A stretch of DNA of 64,000 nucleotides from JABDIY01 sp963803875 (lineage in GTDB: Bacteria > Actinomycetota > Acidimicrobiia > Acidimicrobiales > SZUA-35), in NCBI GenBank assembly GCA_963803875.1, contig CAWDOA010000013.1:186001-250000 (forward strand). The letters run 5' to 3'. Position 1 is the stretch's first letter. Each line of letters opens with the position of its first letter. A model generated the notes under the pieces. That model did no database searches, was not told the origin of the DNA, and worked only from the letters and a program-made list of their open reading frames with translations. This document shows, one piece after another, positions 1 to 8,503 of the stretch. The translations under genes were made by a program, and so were the position numbers.

Positions 1-749
1 TACTGACCCAGCAGATGGCCCTGACCGCGACCGCCGAGCATCTGAGATTCGTGGACCCTGAGATCCTCGATCAGGATTTCTGAATGGCCGGTGGATCCGT
101 GCATCGTTTCGATCTGGCGTACCTCGGTCCAGCCGTCGCTGGGGATGTCGACGATGAATGCGGTGTTGGCGGCCCTTGGCTCGTCGGGGTGGTCTTCGGT
201 GCGCACGACAAGGATGGCAAAGGCAGCCCGGTGGGCGTTGGAGATGAACCATTTGTGGCCATTGATCACCCACTCCTGACCGTCTTGATATGCCGTGGTG
301 CGAATGAGGGTGGGATCCGACCCCGCCACTTCGGGTTCGGTCATGGCAAAACACGACGTCGTCCGTCCCTGGCACAGAGGTTTCAGATAGTGGTCGGCCT
401 GCTCGGGTGTGGCCCAGTGCAGAAGGGTGTGCATGTTGCCCTCGTCAGGAGCCTGACAGTTCAGGACCCAAGGCCCGTAGTACGACTTCGCTGCTTCTGC
501 TTGGACCATCGCCAATTCCACGTGACCAAGCCCCATACCGCCCCACTCATCGGGCATATGGGGTAACCACAGATTGGCCTGTCGGGCAGCCTTCCTCAGC
601 CCGATGAGCGCCGCAACATAGGCCTTCTTGTCGCTGCTCCTCAGGGTGGTGAGCTCATCTTCTGCCGGGGCTACCACGGTCTGGATGAAGGTACGCACCC
701 GTTGTCGGAGAGCGTTGGTTTCGGGTGGGAGCGTGAAATCGATGGCCAC
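1..749 (-). CDS. Acyl-CoA dehydrogenase, N-terminal part (runs off the left edge)
   Basis: The frame opens at GTG 749 and leaves the window, giving about 249 N-terminal residues. It shows the acyl-CoA dehydrogenase pattern: an N-terminal helical part with 'MPDEWGGMGLG', then the flavin and substrate-binding motif 'CFAMTEPEVAGSDPT', then 'WVINGHKWFISNA'. The family oxidises acyl-CoA thioesters at the alpha-beta bond with FAD and passes electrons to ETF. There is no ATG in this frame near the start, so GTG is the best start; a GAGG lies about 12 bases upstream. It is divergent from the membrane protein at 833. The catalytic glutamate region is outside the window, so substrate class cannot be judged. 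Confidence 0.9.
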   Translation of the reverse strand, partial: MAIDFTLPPETNALRQRVRTFIQTVVAPAEDELTTLRSSDKKAYVAALIGLRKAARQANLWLPHMPDEWGGMGLGHVELAMVQAEAAKSYYGPWVLNCQAPDEGNMHTLLHWATPEQADHYLKPLCQGRTTSCFAMTEPEVAGSDPTLIRTTAYQDGQEWVINGHKWFISNAHRAAFAILVVRTEDHPDEPRAANTAFIVDIPSDGWTEVRQIETMHGSTGHSEILIEDLRVHESQMLGGRGQGHLLGQ

Positions 750-832
750 GGAGCGAAACTACCTCGGTCGCGAGCTCTCGCCGAATTGGTCCAGGTCCTC
801 CAGTTGGTACCGACTTTGATCGATCATTGCTC

Positions 833-1741
833 ATGGCCAAATTCTTGGGAGTCCTCTGTACGCTCGCGGCCGCACTGTGCCTGGTGGGTGCGGTTGATGC
901 TGCGGCGGCTCGGAACCTCACCAGCGGCGCCTTCGTTGAAGAACTGGGCGGTGCCGCACTCGAGGATCCGGAGGCGAGAGACGAAATCGCCGATGAGATC
1001 ATCGCATGGCTGGACGATCAGCCGGCCAGGGAGGCAGCGTTGCAGACAGCCTTTGGCGACGAATGGGAAGAACCGATGCGCGAGATCGCAGTGCTCGCCG
1101 TTCAAACACCGGAGTTCGAGACCGCCTACCTCGAGGCGGCCGAACAAGCACGTGACACCGACTCTGGGGAGAACTCTCAGGTGACGGTCGACCTTGGACC
1201 AACTGTCGCTGCGGTCAGGCCCCAACTGGATCCAAGCGTGTCAGCATCACTGGACCTGCTTCCCCCGGGGTTCTTCGCAGCAAGTGACACCATCGACACT
1301 GGCGACCTTGACCAAGTGGACGATTTCAATCAGGTCAGCCGTCAGGTTTTGGTTTGGGCGTCGCTCGGCGGGTTTGCGGCTGGTGTTCTGTCGATCGCGC
1401 TGTTTCGCTCGCCGCTGCCGCTGGCATGGGTTGGGGCCATCGCAGTCGGCTTGGCGTTGCTCCAGTTCGCCTTGTTGCGGGCGCTGAAGGCAGAGGGATC
1501 GGCCGACTACGACGGGGCTCTCGAGAGGATCGGTACCGAAACCGTGCTCGACTCGCTGGCGAGGTCGACACTGGTCCCTCTGATGATCGTCGGGGTCACC
1601 CTGTTTGTGATATCGCTCGTCACGAACAAGGCCATGGCATCCATTCGATCCAACGCTGAGTCAGCTGAGATGCCCACCGGTTCCGATACCGACTGGGCCG
1701 ACTCATCGGATTCGGACGGGTTCCCCCAGATCATCAGCTGA
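833..1741 (+). CDS. Hypothetical membrane protein with four predicted helices
   Basis: This is a 302-residue protein of no family I recognise. A hydrophobic segment at about residues 4-24 is a signal or first membrane helix. An acidic, helical region of about 140 residues follows and should lie outside the membrane. Three more hydrophobic segments sit near residues 171-189, 193-211 and 245-264, and the tail is Ser/Asp-rich. A TTG two codons upstream (827) is an alternative start; the ATG at 833 is preferred. It is convergent with the quinone reductase ending at 1746. The topology resembles the uncharacterised membrane proteins common in actinobacteria. No function is proposed. Confidence 0.75.
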   Translation: MAKFLGVLCTLAAALCLVGAVDAAAARNLTSGAFVEELGGAALEDPEARDEIADEIIAWLDDQPAREAALQTAFGDEWEEPMREIAVLAVQTPEFETAYLEAAEQARDTDSGENSQVTVDLGPTVAAVRPQLDPSVSASLDLLPPGFFAASDTIDTGDLDQVDDFNQVSRQVLVWASLGGFAAGVLSIALFRSPLPLAWVGAIAVGLALLQFALLRALKAEGSADYDGALERIGTETVLDSLARSTLVPLMIVGVTLFVISLVTNKAMASIRSNAESAEMPTGSDTDWADSSDSDGFPQIIS

Positions 1742-1745
1742 GCAG

Positions 1746-2711
1746 CTAGCCGTTCGTAAGGATCACCTTGCCGGTGGTCTGCCGACCCTCGAGCATTCGG
1801 TGGGCTTGGGCAGCCTCGGCCATGGGGATTCGGGCACCGATTCGGACATCAAGCTTCCCTTGGCCGATCGATTCGAACACATCACCGCTGCGACCCAGCA
1901 ACTCGTCACGGGTTTCGATGTAGTGGAACAGACTGGGACGGGTGAGGAAGAGTGAAGGGGCAAGGTCGAGGGGCGAGATCGGGTCCACCGGACCCGACGC
2001 ATTGCCGAAGGTGGCCATCATCCCGCGAGGGCGTAGCAGCGTGAGGCTCTTTTCGAACACCGTCTTGCCAACGCCGTCGTAGACCACATCGAGCCCTCGA
2101 ACGCCGGCAACCTTCTCGATTTCTGCAGCGAAGTCGACGTCTCGGTACAGCACCACATGGTCAGCGCCAGCTCCCTCGGCTAGTTCGGCCTTTTCGGGCG
2201 TTCCCACCGTGCTGAACACCGTGGCACCCCGCATCTTGGCCATTTGGATCAGAAGCAGTCCCACACCACCTGCACCGGCGTGAATCAAACATGTGTCGCC
2301 CTCACCAAGCGGGAACGTGTCGTTGACGAGATAGTGGGCAGTCATGCCTTGCAGCATCACGGCGCCGGCCACCTCGGGATCGACACCGGCGGGAACCGGA
2401 ACCACCTGGTCGGCCCTCAGCGCCACCCGTTCCGCGTAGGTACCCGGCAAACCGGACCATGCAACCGTGTCACCCACCGAGAACTCAGTGACATCGGAAC
2501 CTACCTCGGACACCGTGCCGGCACCTTCGAGTCCGGGAATGAAGGGCAACGCCACCGGATAGAGGCCTGTGCGGTGGTAGGTGTCGATGAAATTGAGACC
2601 GGCCGCAATGACGTCGACCACGATCTCGTCACCGCTGGGCGTTGGCGCATCGACGTCGGCCCATCCGAGAACTTCGGGCCCGCCGGTCTGTGTCATCTGA
2701 ATAGCCTTCAT
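1746..2711 (-). CDS. Zinc-free medium-chain quinone oxidoreductase
   Basis: The 321-residue protein belongs to the NADPH:quinone reductase branch of the medium-chain dehydrogenases. The N-terminal GroES-like part contains 'AAGLNFIDTYHRTGLYP', the signature of the zinc-free quinone reductases. The Rossmann part contains 'HAGAGGVGLLLIQMAK' for NADPH. No structural-zinc cysteine cluster is present. Family members reduce quinones or enones by one or two electrons in the cytosol. The length matches the family. The flavin-binding protein starting at 3386 ends only nine bases upstream of this gene's start, so the two are probably co-transcribed. Confidence 0.9.
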   Translation of the reverse strand: MKAIQMTQTGGPEVLGWADVDAPTPSGDEIVVDVIAAGLNFIDTYHRTGLYPVALPFIPGLEGAGTVSEVGSDVTEFSVGDTVAWSGLPGTYAERVALRADQVVPVPAGVDPEVAGAVMLQGMTAHYLVNDTFPLGEGDTCLIHAGAGGVGLLLIQMAKMRGATVFSTVGTPEKAELAEGAGADHVVLYRDVDFAAEIEKVAGVRGLDVVYDGVGKTVFEKSLTLLRPRGMMATFGNASGPVDPISPLDLAPSLFLTRPSLFHYIETRDELLGRSGDVFESIGQGKLDVRIGARIPMAEAAQAHRMLEGRQTTGKVILTNG

Positions 2712-2720
2712 GTGTCGACC

Positions 2721-3386
2721 CTACATTGGGACGTCCGGGGTCACCAGTCCCAAGACGTTCGTCGGTGGAGTGAGGTCTTGTTTGTTGCGGGGATCGGGGA
2801 TCGGTTCACCGATATTCCGATGGACGGGGAGTACGCCGGCCCAGATATTCAATTCGTAGTCCTCTTCGTCATCAACCGGTGGGCCGGTACGAATCTTGGC
2901 CGAAGCGTTTTCGAGCGAAAGGCGGAACACCGCCGTGCCCTGAAGTTCCTTCTGGGTTGTAGGACGAAGGTCAGCTTGTCGACCGGGCACGATACGTTCG
3001 ACGAACATCTCCAGCGCGTGGCTTTTCTCCTGCGGGTCAGTGATCTCCTCGGGAGTCCCGAGTGCCACCAGCGATCGGTAGTTCATACTGTGGTGGAACG
3101 AGGATCGGGCCAAGACAATCCCGTCGAGCAGGGTCATCTCCACGCAGATCGATGTGCCACCCGAACCGGCCCGCCGAAGTACGCCGGCGGCGGGTGCGCC
3201 ATGAAGGAGGAGGTTGTTCCCGTCGCGGACGCAGAACATCGGGATGATGATCGGTTGACCCTCTCGAACCGTGGCCACATGGGCGACCAGCCCAGCGTCG
3301 GCGATTTCGTACATGACGGACCGGTCGTAGTTGCCTCGCTCGGGCACACGTCGAATTCGGACATCGTCGGAGAACGGTTCTGTCAT
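2721..3386 (-). CDS. Pyridoxamine 5'-phosphate oxidase-like flavin-binding protein
   Basis: The frame is open further upstream, but homology-like sequence begins at ATG 3386 ('MTEPFSDDVRIRRVPERGNYD'), giving 221 residues. The split-barrel pattern 'GLVAHVATVREGQPIIIPM' followed by 'LLLHGAPAAGVLRRA' is that of the FMN-binding NimA-like family within the PNPOx fold. Such proteins bind FMN or F420 and reduce small substrates, and the exact substrate is unknown here. It sits between the quinone reductase (nine bases downstream) and the redoxin (ten bases upstream), in a tight same-strand redox run. Confidence 0.85.
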   Translation of the reverse strand: MTEPFSDDVRIRRVPERGNYDRSVMYEIADAGLVAHVATVREGQPIIIPMFCVRDGNNLLLHGAPAAGVLRRAGSGGTSICVEMTLLDGIVLARSSFHHSMNYRSLVALGTPEEITDPQEKSHALEMFVERIVPGRQADLRPTTQKELQGTAVFRLSLENASAKIRTGPPVDDEEDYELNIWAGVLPVHRNIGEPIPDPRNKQDLTPPTNVLGLVTPDVPM

Positions 3387-3396
3387 AACCGAGAGG

Positions 3397-3939
3397 CTAC
3401 GACGGCGAGCCCGTGGTCGCCTGTGCATTCCGGACCTCGGCCAAGATCTCATCGAACGTCGGTCGATCGTCGGGGCCGGCTCCCCGATAGATCCACGCCG
3501 CGGTTCCGTCTGGGCCGATGACAGCGTTTCCCCCAAGTTGCAGCGTGTCCTCGGTCGCCCGATCCAACACATCAATGCCGTCCCGTCGGATGATGTTCAC
3601 GTACTGCCGAAGAGCTCTCCATCCGTACACTCGCCATCGCGAGCCACGTTTGTAGCTGAACTGACGGTAGACCTCGAGGTCGGTGTCAATGAGGATCGGT
3701 TTGTTCCAGCCGGTCCGATGGCGGTATGAGCGAAGGTACTTTCGGTCACTGAAGGTGATGAGGACAAGGTCGACCCCGGGACCGAACTCATCGAAGCGCT
3801 GGTTCACGTCCACGACGTGTTCTTTGCAGGGCAGTCAATGGATATGGCGATGAAAGATCAGCACGACCGTCCGACCGGCCCGCTCTTGGAGGGACCAGAC
3901 CGTGCCCTCACTGTCCGGCAGCTTGATGTTCGGCTTCAC
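3397..3939 (-). CDS. Redoxin-fold selenoprotein with UxxC active site (TGA decoded as Sec)
   Basis: The gene reads from GTG 3939 to its stop at 3397 with one in-frame TGA at codon 35 (3835-3837). The N-terminal part 'VKPNIKLPDSEGTVWSL' and 'VVLIFHRHIH' is the start of an AhpC/TSA-like thioredoxin fold. The TGA is followed by 'LPCKEHV', so the active site reads U-L-P-C where relatives have C-x-x-C. The rest is a full-length redoxin domain, including 'ILIDTDLEVYRQF' and 'NAVIGPDGTAAWIYRG'. An in-frame stop lies just upstream of GTG 3939, so that start is forced. A standard gene caller would keep only the part after the TGA. The likely role is thiol-dependent peroxide reduction in the cytosol. 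The PhzF gene ends 61 bases upstream on the same strand. Mutation to a nonsense codon is the alternative, but the Sec position and downstream hairpin argue against it. Confidence 0.85.
3805..3819 (-). promoter_or_regulatory. Candidate bacterial SECIS hairpin of the redoxin selenoprotein
   Basis: Fifteen bases after the TGA, the coding strand holds CACGTC-GTG-GACGTG: a perfect six-pair stem with a GTG loop. The loop begins 21 bases after the TGA and starts with G. Known bacterial SECIS elements have a short stem and a small loop with G in its first two positions, placed about 16-37 bases after UGA. The match was made by eye; no folding energy was computed. Confidence 0.65.
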
Positions 3940-4000
3940 GTCCTCAACTAACCGGCAAATGTACGGTCATATTCCGACCGACGAGTGTCGTCCCACCCGT

Positions 4001-4837
4001 TCACGGTTCGATGGTTCCGACCATCCTGGTTTTTGCATCTCCTCCGACCCACAGCGATCCGTCGTCGTCGGCAGAGACGTAGGCCCGGCCGTTGCGACCC
4101 ATGTAGTTGCCTTGAGCGGCAACGTAGGGAAACGACACTCGGTTGTGGGCGAAAAGGTATCTGGCCACGCTGGCGTTCGCCGAGCCCGTGACCGGGTCCT
4201 CTCTCACGTCGGTGGCGAAGAAACAACGGATCTCCACATCGACTCCGTCGAGGTCTGAACCAACGACAAAGACTGCGATATCCACCTCGTCGTCATCGAC
4301 AGGTCGGGGGGTCAGGGTTGCCAACCGGGCAGTGTCAGCCAGTTCGACGCCGATCCAGCGAGGTCCATTGTCGATCCACTCGACGTTGACAACCTCGTCC
4401 TCACTCAGTCCGAGAATCGCCAGGGTGCGAGCTCTGTCGGCGGGATCTGGCTGTCCGCTCCGAAGCAGCGGTGGCGAAACAAAGGCCAATCGGTTGTGGT
4501 CATGGCGCAACATCACGAGTCCGATACCGCACTCTTGCACCAGGAGCCCGGCTTGTCTTGTGACGCCGCCTGCCTCCAGCCACGCATGAGCTGACCCGAT
4601 GGTGGGATGTCCGGCGAAGGGGAGTTCTTCAAACGGCGTGAAGATCCGAACTCGATAGTCGGCGGCAGGGTCGGTGGGCTGGACCAGGAACGTTGTTTCG
4701 GAGAAGTTGGTCCAATTGGCGATCGTCTGCATCTGCTCGTCACCGAGATGGTCAGCATCATGGATCACGGCAAGAGGGTTGCCATCGAAGCGGTCGGTGC
4801 AGAACACATCAACTTCGCGGAAAGGCAGTGAGCTCAT
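4001..4837 (-). CDS. PhzF-family isomerase/epimerase-like protein
   Basis: This 278-residue protein has the PhzF start 'VDVFCTDRFDGNPLAVIHDA' and the catalytic glutamate segment 'NFSETTFL'. 'FTPFEELPFAGHPTIGSAHA' is the conserved GHPT region, and the C-terminal half carries 'DVREDPVTGSANA'. The family has a diaminopimelate-epimerase fold; PhzF itself isomerises a dihydro-hydroxyanthranilate, but most members have unknown substrates. The start overlaps the stop of the SnoaL-like gene by four bases (ATGA), so translation is probably coupled. Nothing around it points to phenazine synthesis. Confidence 0.9.
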   Translation of the reverse strand: MSSLPFREVDVFCTDRFDGNPLAVIHDADHLGDEQMQTIANWTNFSETTFLVQPTDPAADYRVRIFTPFEELPFAGHPTIGSAHAWLEAGGVTRQAGLLVQECGIGLVMLRHDHNRLAFVSPPLLRSGQPDPADRARTLAILGLSEDEVVNVEWIDNGPRWIGVELADTARLATLTPRPVDDDEVDIAVFVVGSDLDGVDVEIRCFFATDVREDPVTGSANASVARYLFAHNRVSFPYVAAQGNYMGRNGRAYVSADDDGSLWVGGDAKTRMVGTIEP

Positions 4838-5256
4838 CCGGGGTTCATCTCCTCGAGCATCGCCATCATTGCCTGATGAACGGCGTTCAATCCCTGGAGT
4901 GGCCGGACCATCACCTTGAACTCGATGATCTGACCGTCATCGTCGCAAGTGATGATGTCGACGCCATTGACTGTTTTGCCATCGATCGAGGTTTCGAACT
5001 CGAGCATCGCCCGGTTCCCCGAGACGATCTCTTTGGTGTAGTGGAAGGGGGCCTCGTCGCTGCCGCCCAACGTGTGAGCCGCAGCGGCCAAGTAGATACG
5101 GGTTATGTCGCCACCTCGCTGAGGCGTGAAAACGACCGGTGAGTAGAAGACGCAATCGTCGTGGATCAGATGTTCGAGTGCGGCCAGGTCGGGGCCAGGC
5201 TCGTTCTGAATGTAGCTGTGCCAGTGTTCGAGGCATTTCTGAATCGCTGTGGACAT
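4834..5256 (-). CDS. SnoaL/NTF2-like protein
   Basis: The 140-residue protein has the cone-shaped NTF2-like pattern: an N-terminal helix ('AIQKCLEHWHSYIQ'), then 'LEHLIHDDCVFYSPVV', then strands such as 'AMLEFETSIDGKTVNGVDI'. The last strand, 'QIIEFKVMVRPLQGLNAVHQ', is typical of SnoaL-type polyketide cyclase-like proteins. Many of these are small-molecule isomerases or of unknown function. It is the first gene of a same-strand run with PhzF (four-base overlap) and lies divergent to the crotonase at 5281, only 24 bases away. Confidence 0.8.
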   Translation of the reverse strand: MSTAIQKCLEHWHSYIQNEPGPDLAALEHLIHDDCVFYSPVVFTPQRGGDITRIYLAAAAHTLGGSDEAPFHYTKEIVSGNRAMLEFETSIDGKTVNGVDIITCDDDGQIIEFKVMVRPLQGLNAVHQAMMAMLEEMNPG

Positions 5257-5280
5257 GGTTCAGAGAATAGGGTGACCGCC

Positions 5281-6036
5281 ATGGAATCTGTGCTGGTCGA
5301 ACGCAAAGACGGATACGCAATCATCACTCTCAACGATCCCGATCGGCGGAACGTCTTCACGCTCGACATGAGTGCCCGGGTCGTCGCTGCCTTCGACGAA
5401 CTGGAAGCCGATGAATCGATGAGTGCGGTGATCATCACCGGAGCCGGCAAGGGGTTCTGCTCGGGAGGTCACCTCGACGAACTGCTCGCCAACCCCGGCC
5501 ATGATGGGCTTCGCAAGGTGTACGCCGGGTTCATACGCATGTCCGAGAGCCGCTTGGCCACGATCGCGGCGGTCAATGGTGCTGCCGTGGGGGCTGGTAT
5601 GAACGCAGTGCTGTGCTGTGATCTCGTGGTGGCGGCTGAGTCGGCCAAGTTCGACAGCCGATTCCTCCAGATCGGCATCGGTCCGGGCGGTGGCCACACA
5701 TGGCGTCTCCGGAACAAGACCGACCTCCAGACCGTCAAGGCCATGGTGCTGTTCAGCGAGGTTCTCGACGGCGCACGAGCTGCCGAGGTCGGTCTGGCCT
5801 GGACCTGTGTTGCCGACGACGGGCTGCTGGTGGAAGCGGAACGGCTGGCAGCCAAGGCGGCATCGGCTCCCAGGGAACTGCTGATGCGAACCAAAGACAC
5901 GATTCATCGCACCCAGACGATCGGGAACGGCAGTGACGCCGTGGACAACGAGCTCGACACCCAGGTGTGGTCGATGGGCGAGCCTGCGTTCACCGAAATG
6001 GTGGCCGGCCTGAAGGCCCGGATGGCCAAGAAGTAG
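5281..6036 (+). CDS. Crotonase-superfamily protein lacking both hydratase glutamates
   Basis: The frame is open upstream, but 'MESVLVERKDGYAIITLNDP' at ATG 5281 is the normal family N-terminus, giving 251 residues. The oxyanion-hole segment is 'GAGKGFCSGGHLDEL', and the second glycine of the fold is in 'AAVNGAAVGAGMNAVLCCDL'. In classical enoyl-CoA hydratases two glutamates act on water. By eye, the first aligns with Asn in 'GAGMNAV' and the second with Phe in 'DSRFLQIGIGPG'. A different crotonase reaction on a CoA thioester is therefore more likely than hydration. The ElaA-type gene starts three bases after its stop. Confidence 0.88.
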   Translation: MESVLVERKDGYAIITLNDPDRRNVFTLDMSARVVAAFDELEADESMSAVIITGAGKGFCSGGHLDELLANPGHDGLRKVYAGFIRMSESRLATIAAVNGAAVGAGMNAVLCCDLVVAAESAKFDSRFLQIGIGPGGGHTWRLRNKTDLQTVKAMVLFSEVLDGARAAEVGLAWTCVADDGLLVEAERLAAKAASAPRELLMRTKDTIHRTQTIGNGSDAVDNELDTQVWSMGEPAFTEMVAGLKARMAKK

Positions 6037-6038
6037 CG

Positions 6039-6461
6039 GTGGCAGTACACGTCGTCCCGTCCGCCGATCTGACCCCACGTCAGCTGCATGATCTCCTGCG
6101 TCTCCGGGTTGATGTGTTCGTAGTCGAGCAGGACTGCCCGTATCCCGAACTCGACGGTCGCGACCTCGAGCCTGGCACCACCCATTTGTGGGTCGACGTC
6201 GACGGTGATGTAGCAGCCACCCTGCGGCTCTTGACCGATCCAGAGTGCCACCGAATCGGTCGCGTTGCGACCGCAGCGACCAATCGAGGTGCAGGCCATG
6301 CCGCCAACCTGATGAACCGTGCCATAGGGCTGTGTGATGGTCCGATCGAACTCGACGCTCAGACATACCTGAAGGACTGGTATCAGGACTTCGGTTTCGT
6401 TCAGAACGGTGAGGAGTTCGTGGAAGACGGCATCCCCCATATACCCATGCGACGCGCCTGA
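6039..6461 (+). CDS. elaA: ElaA-type GNAT acetyltransferase
   Basis: Reading starts best at GTG 6039, two bases after the crotonase stop, giving 140 residues. The N-terminal 'LHDLLRLRVDVFVVEQDCPYPELDGRD' is the hallmark of the ElaA group of GNAT proteins. The acetyl-CoA loop is 'IGRVATAATNRGAGHAANLM', and 'YLKDWYQDFGFV' is the conserved C-terminal strand. ElaA proteins transfer acetyl groups to an unknown acceptor. The close spacing suggests co-transcription with the crotonase. Confidence 0.85.
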   Translation: MAVHVVPSADLTPRQLHDLLRLRVDVFVVEQDCPYPELDGRDLEPGTTHLWVDVDGDVAATLRLLTDPECHRIGRVATAATNRGAGHAANLMNRAIGLCDGPIELDAQTYLKDWYQDFGFVQNGEEFVEDGIPHIPMRRA

Positions 6462-6504
6462 AGACGGATTCGTCGCCGTCGGGTCCGTCCCGTAGGCTCG
6501 GCCG

Positions 6505-7290
6505 ATGGATGTGAATGCTCTGTTCAGCGTGGCCGGCAAGACGGCGATCGTCACGGGCGGTTCGCGAGGGATCGGCTACATGATCGCTACCGGCCTGCTC
6601 TCGAGTGGGGCCAAGGTGTACATCACCGCTCGTAAGGCGGCGGCCTGCGATCAAGCGGCCGAGGAGCTCAGCGAGTTGGGGGAGTGTGTGTCGCTTCCGG
6701 CCGATCTTTCCACCAGCGAAGGTTTGGCATCGTTCACCAAAGCCTTCACCGAGCGGGAGGACAAGCTGCACATCCTGTGCAACAACGCGGGTGCCAACTG
6801 GGTGGCACCGTTGGGGGAGATGCCCGAGACCGGTTTCGACAAGGTGATCGACATCAACCTCAAATCGCCGTTCTTTCTCACCCAGTCTCTGCTGCCCCAG
6901 TTGAAGGCGGCCGGCACAGCCGAGGACCCCGCCCGGGTCATCATGACCGGATCGATCAACGGCATCGCCGTCCCCACATTCGTCGACAACTTCTCCTATT
7001 CCGCCTCCAAGGCGGGAATTCACATGCTCGCCCGTCACATCGGTCAGCGCCTCGTCAAGGACCACGTCACGGTGAACTCGATTGCGCCCGGACCCTTCGA
7101 GTCCCAGATGATGGCTGCCGCCCTCGATGGGGACGGTCGCAAAATGGTCGAATCGATGGTGCCGATGGGGCGAATCGGTAGCCCCGAAGACGTGGCCGGA
7201 ACAGTCCTGTTCCTCGCCAGCCGGGCGGGAGCGTTCATAAACGGCGTCACGATCCCCGTCGATGGCGGTATCACCGGCTTCGCCGGGTAG
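6505..7290 (+). CDS. Short-chain dehydrogenase/reductase (RhlG/FabG-like)
   Basis: This 261-residue SDR has the nucleotide motif 'TAIVTGGSRGIGYMIATGL', the structural 'NNAG', and the catalytic 'SYSASKAGIHML' (Tyr and Lys of YxxxK, with the Ser in 'MTGSINGIAV'). The C-terminus 'GTVLFLASRAGAFINGVTIPVDGG' is standard for classical SDRs. The arrangement of the substrate loop resembles the RhlG-like branch. The cofactor is probably NADP(H). It lies between the ElaA gene and the MFS transporter on the same strand. Confidence 0.9.
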   Translation: MDVNALFSVAGKTAIVTGGSRGIGYMIATGLLSSGAKVYITARKAAACDQAAEELSELGECVSLPADLSTSEGLASFTKAFTEREDKLHILCNNAGANWVAPLGEMPETGFDKVIDINLKSPFFLTQSLLPQLKAAGTAEDPARVIMTGSINGIAVPTFVDNFSYSASKAGIHMLARHIGQRLVKDHVTVNSIAPGPFESQMMAAALDGDGRKMVESMVPMGRIGSPEDVAGTVLFLASRAGAFINGVTIPVDGGITGFAG

Positions 7291-7312
7291 CTGAGCGCAG
7301 ATGTAGAAGTTG

Positions 7313-8503
7313 ATGTCGTCCCCTCTGCAGAGTCAGGGTCGGGACGGCGCAGAATCGTTCCCGTGGTGGCATGTCTCGCTGCTCGGAGTCGTCACGATCG
7401 CAGCGTACGGAAGCTGGTACTACGCCTTCGGCGTCCTTCTCGATCCGATCGTGGCCGATACCGGCTGGTCGGAGAGCTGGGTGGTGGTGGCATTTGGAGT
7501 ATCGGGCGTCACCGGTTCCATCGCAGCTCCCTTTGGCGGGCGAGCCATCGACAGGTTCTCTCCCCGCGTGCTGTTCGCTCTGACCGGTCTGGTCACAACC
7601 GCCGCGTTCTGGATAGCGTCGTCAACCGGTTCCCTGCTGGCCTTCGCGTCTGCAAGCTCGCTCGGTGGAGCCGTGTTGGCCGGCTTCGGGTTCTACCACA
7701 TCACCCAAACCGTCGCGATCCGACGGGCGCCGCTGAACATTCCGCGGGCCGTTGGAGTGGTGACGCTCTACGGTGCGTTCGCCAGCACCATCTACCTGCC
7801 GCTCTCGGCGTGGCTGGTGACCACCTACGACTGGCGAATCGCTCTCAGGGTGCTGGCGTCCATCACAGGCGCGGTTCTCGTGTTCGCCGCCGCCTTCTCA
7901 TCAGCTCAAACGCCACGTGGAGAACGGTCGGACCGAGTGCGCTGGCACGCAATGCTGGACACTGTTCCCAAGCGTCGCTACGCAGCCGCCAGCGCAGCCA
8001 TCGGGATCGCAACCGGGGTGATCTTGGTGTACCAGGTTCCTCTGATGACCGATGCCGGCCTGTCGTTGACCACCGCCGCATGGCTTGCGGGGTTGCGAGG
8101 TGCCACCCAGTTCCTGGGTCGGCTACCGGTCACCCAGCTGGTTCGCTGGCTGGGAACGAGCCGAGCACTCCAGCTCGCATTCGGCGCCATCGGGCTCGGT
8201 GCCGGACTCCTCGGTGTCACCGTCAATCCGCTCGTTGGTCTTGCCTATGTGGTGTTGGCCGGCTTTGGGATCGGTGCAACCTCACCCTTGCAGGGGATCT
8301 ACGGGACCGAACTGTTCGAGTCGCGGAAGCTCGGCCAGGGAATGGGCGTGATCACCATGATCTTCGGTTTGTCCGCTTCGATCAGTCCGGCAGTGGTTTC
8401 AGTGCTCAACGAAGTAGCAGCCAGCCGGTGGTGGGGAGTCGTCATCGCAGTCGCAGCTTCGTTCGTCGCAGCTTTGTTGTTGCGCCCGGTTGCTGCCCGT
8501 TAG
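7313..8503 (+). CDS. Major facilitator superfamily transporter
   Basis: The protein has about 396 residues and twelve hydrophobic segments. The first is 'HVSLLGVVTIAAYGSWYYAF', and the loop 'PFGGRAIDRFSPRVLFALTG' between helices 2 and 3 carries the MFS signature. A TTG one codon upstream is an alternative start. The pattern is of the monocarboxylate/oxalate type ('LLDPIVADTGWSESWVVVAFG'). The substrate is unknown. It ends about 150 bases before the ornithine-cyclodeaminase-like gene and could mark the left border of the peptide cluster. Confidence 0.88.
   Translation: MSSPLQSQGRDGAESFPWWHVSLLGVVTIAAYGSWYYAFGVLLDPIVADTGWSESWVVVAFGVSGVTGSIAAPFGGRAIDRFSPRVLFALTGLVTTAAFWIASSTGSLLAFASASSLGGAVLAGFGFYHITQTVAIRRAPLNIPRAVGVVTLYGAFASTIYLPLSAWLVTTYDWRIALRVLASITGAVLVFAAAFSSAQTPRGERSDRVRWHAMLDTVPKRRYAAASAAIGIATGVILVYQVPLMTDAGLSLTTAAWLAGLRGATQFLGRLPVTQLVRWLGTSRALQLAFGAIGLGAGLLGVTVNPLVGLAYVVLAGFGIGATSPLQGIYGTELFESRKLGQGMGVITMIFGLSASISPAVVSVLNEVAASRWWGVVIAVAASFVAALLLRPVAAR

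Noticed and set aside
2244..3521. A 425-codon plus-strand open frame
   Set aside because: It is antisense to the quinone reductase and the flavin-binding protein and shows no motif.
3835..3837. TGA in the redoxin gene as a simple nonsense mutation or sequencing error
   Set aside because: It replaces exactly the redox Cys, the frame is conserved on both sides, and a well-placed SECIS-like hairpin follows. The same combination occurs in a second gene.
5260..7065. A 601-codon minus-strand open frame
   Set aside because: It is antisense to the crotonase, ElaA and SDR genes, which have clear family motifs; its own translation is His/Gly/Arg-rich with no recognisable motif.
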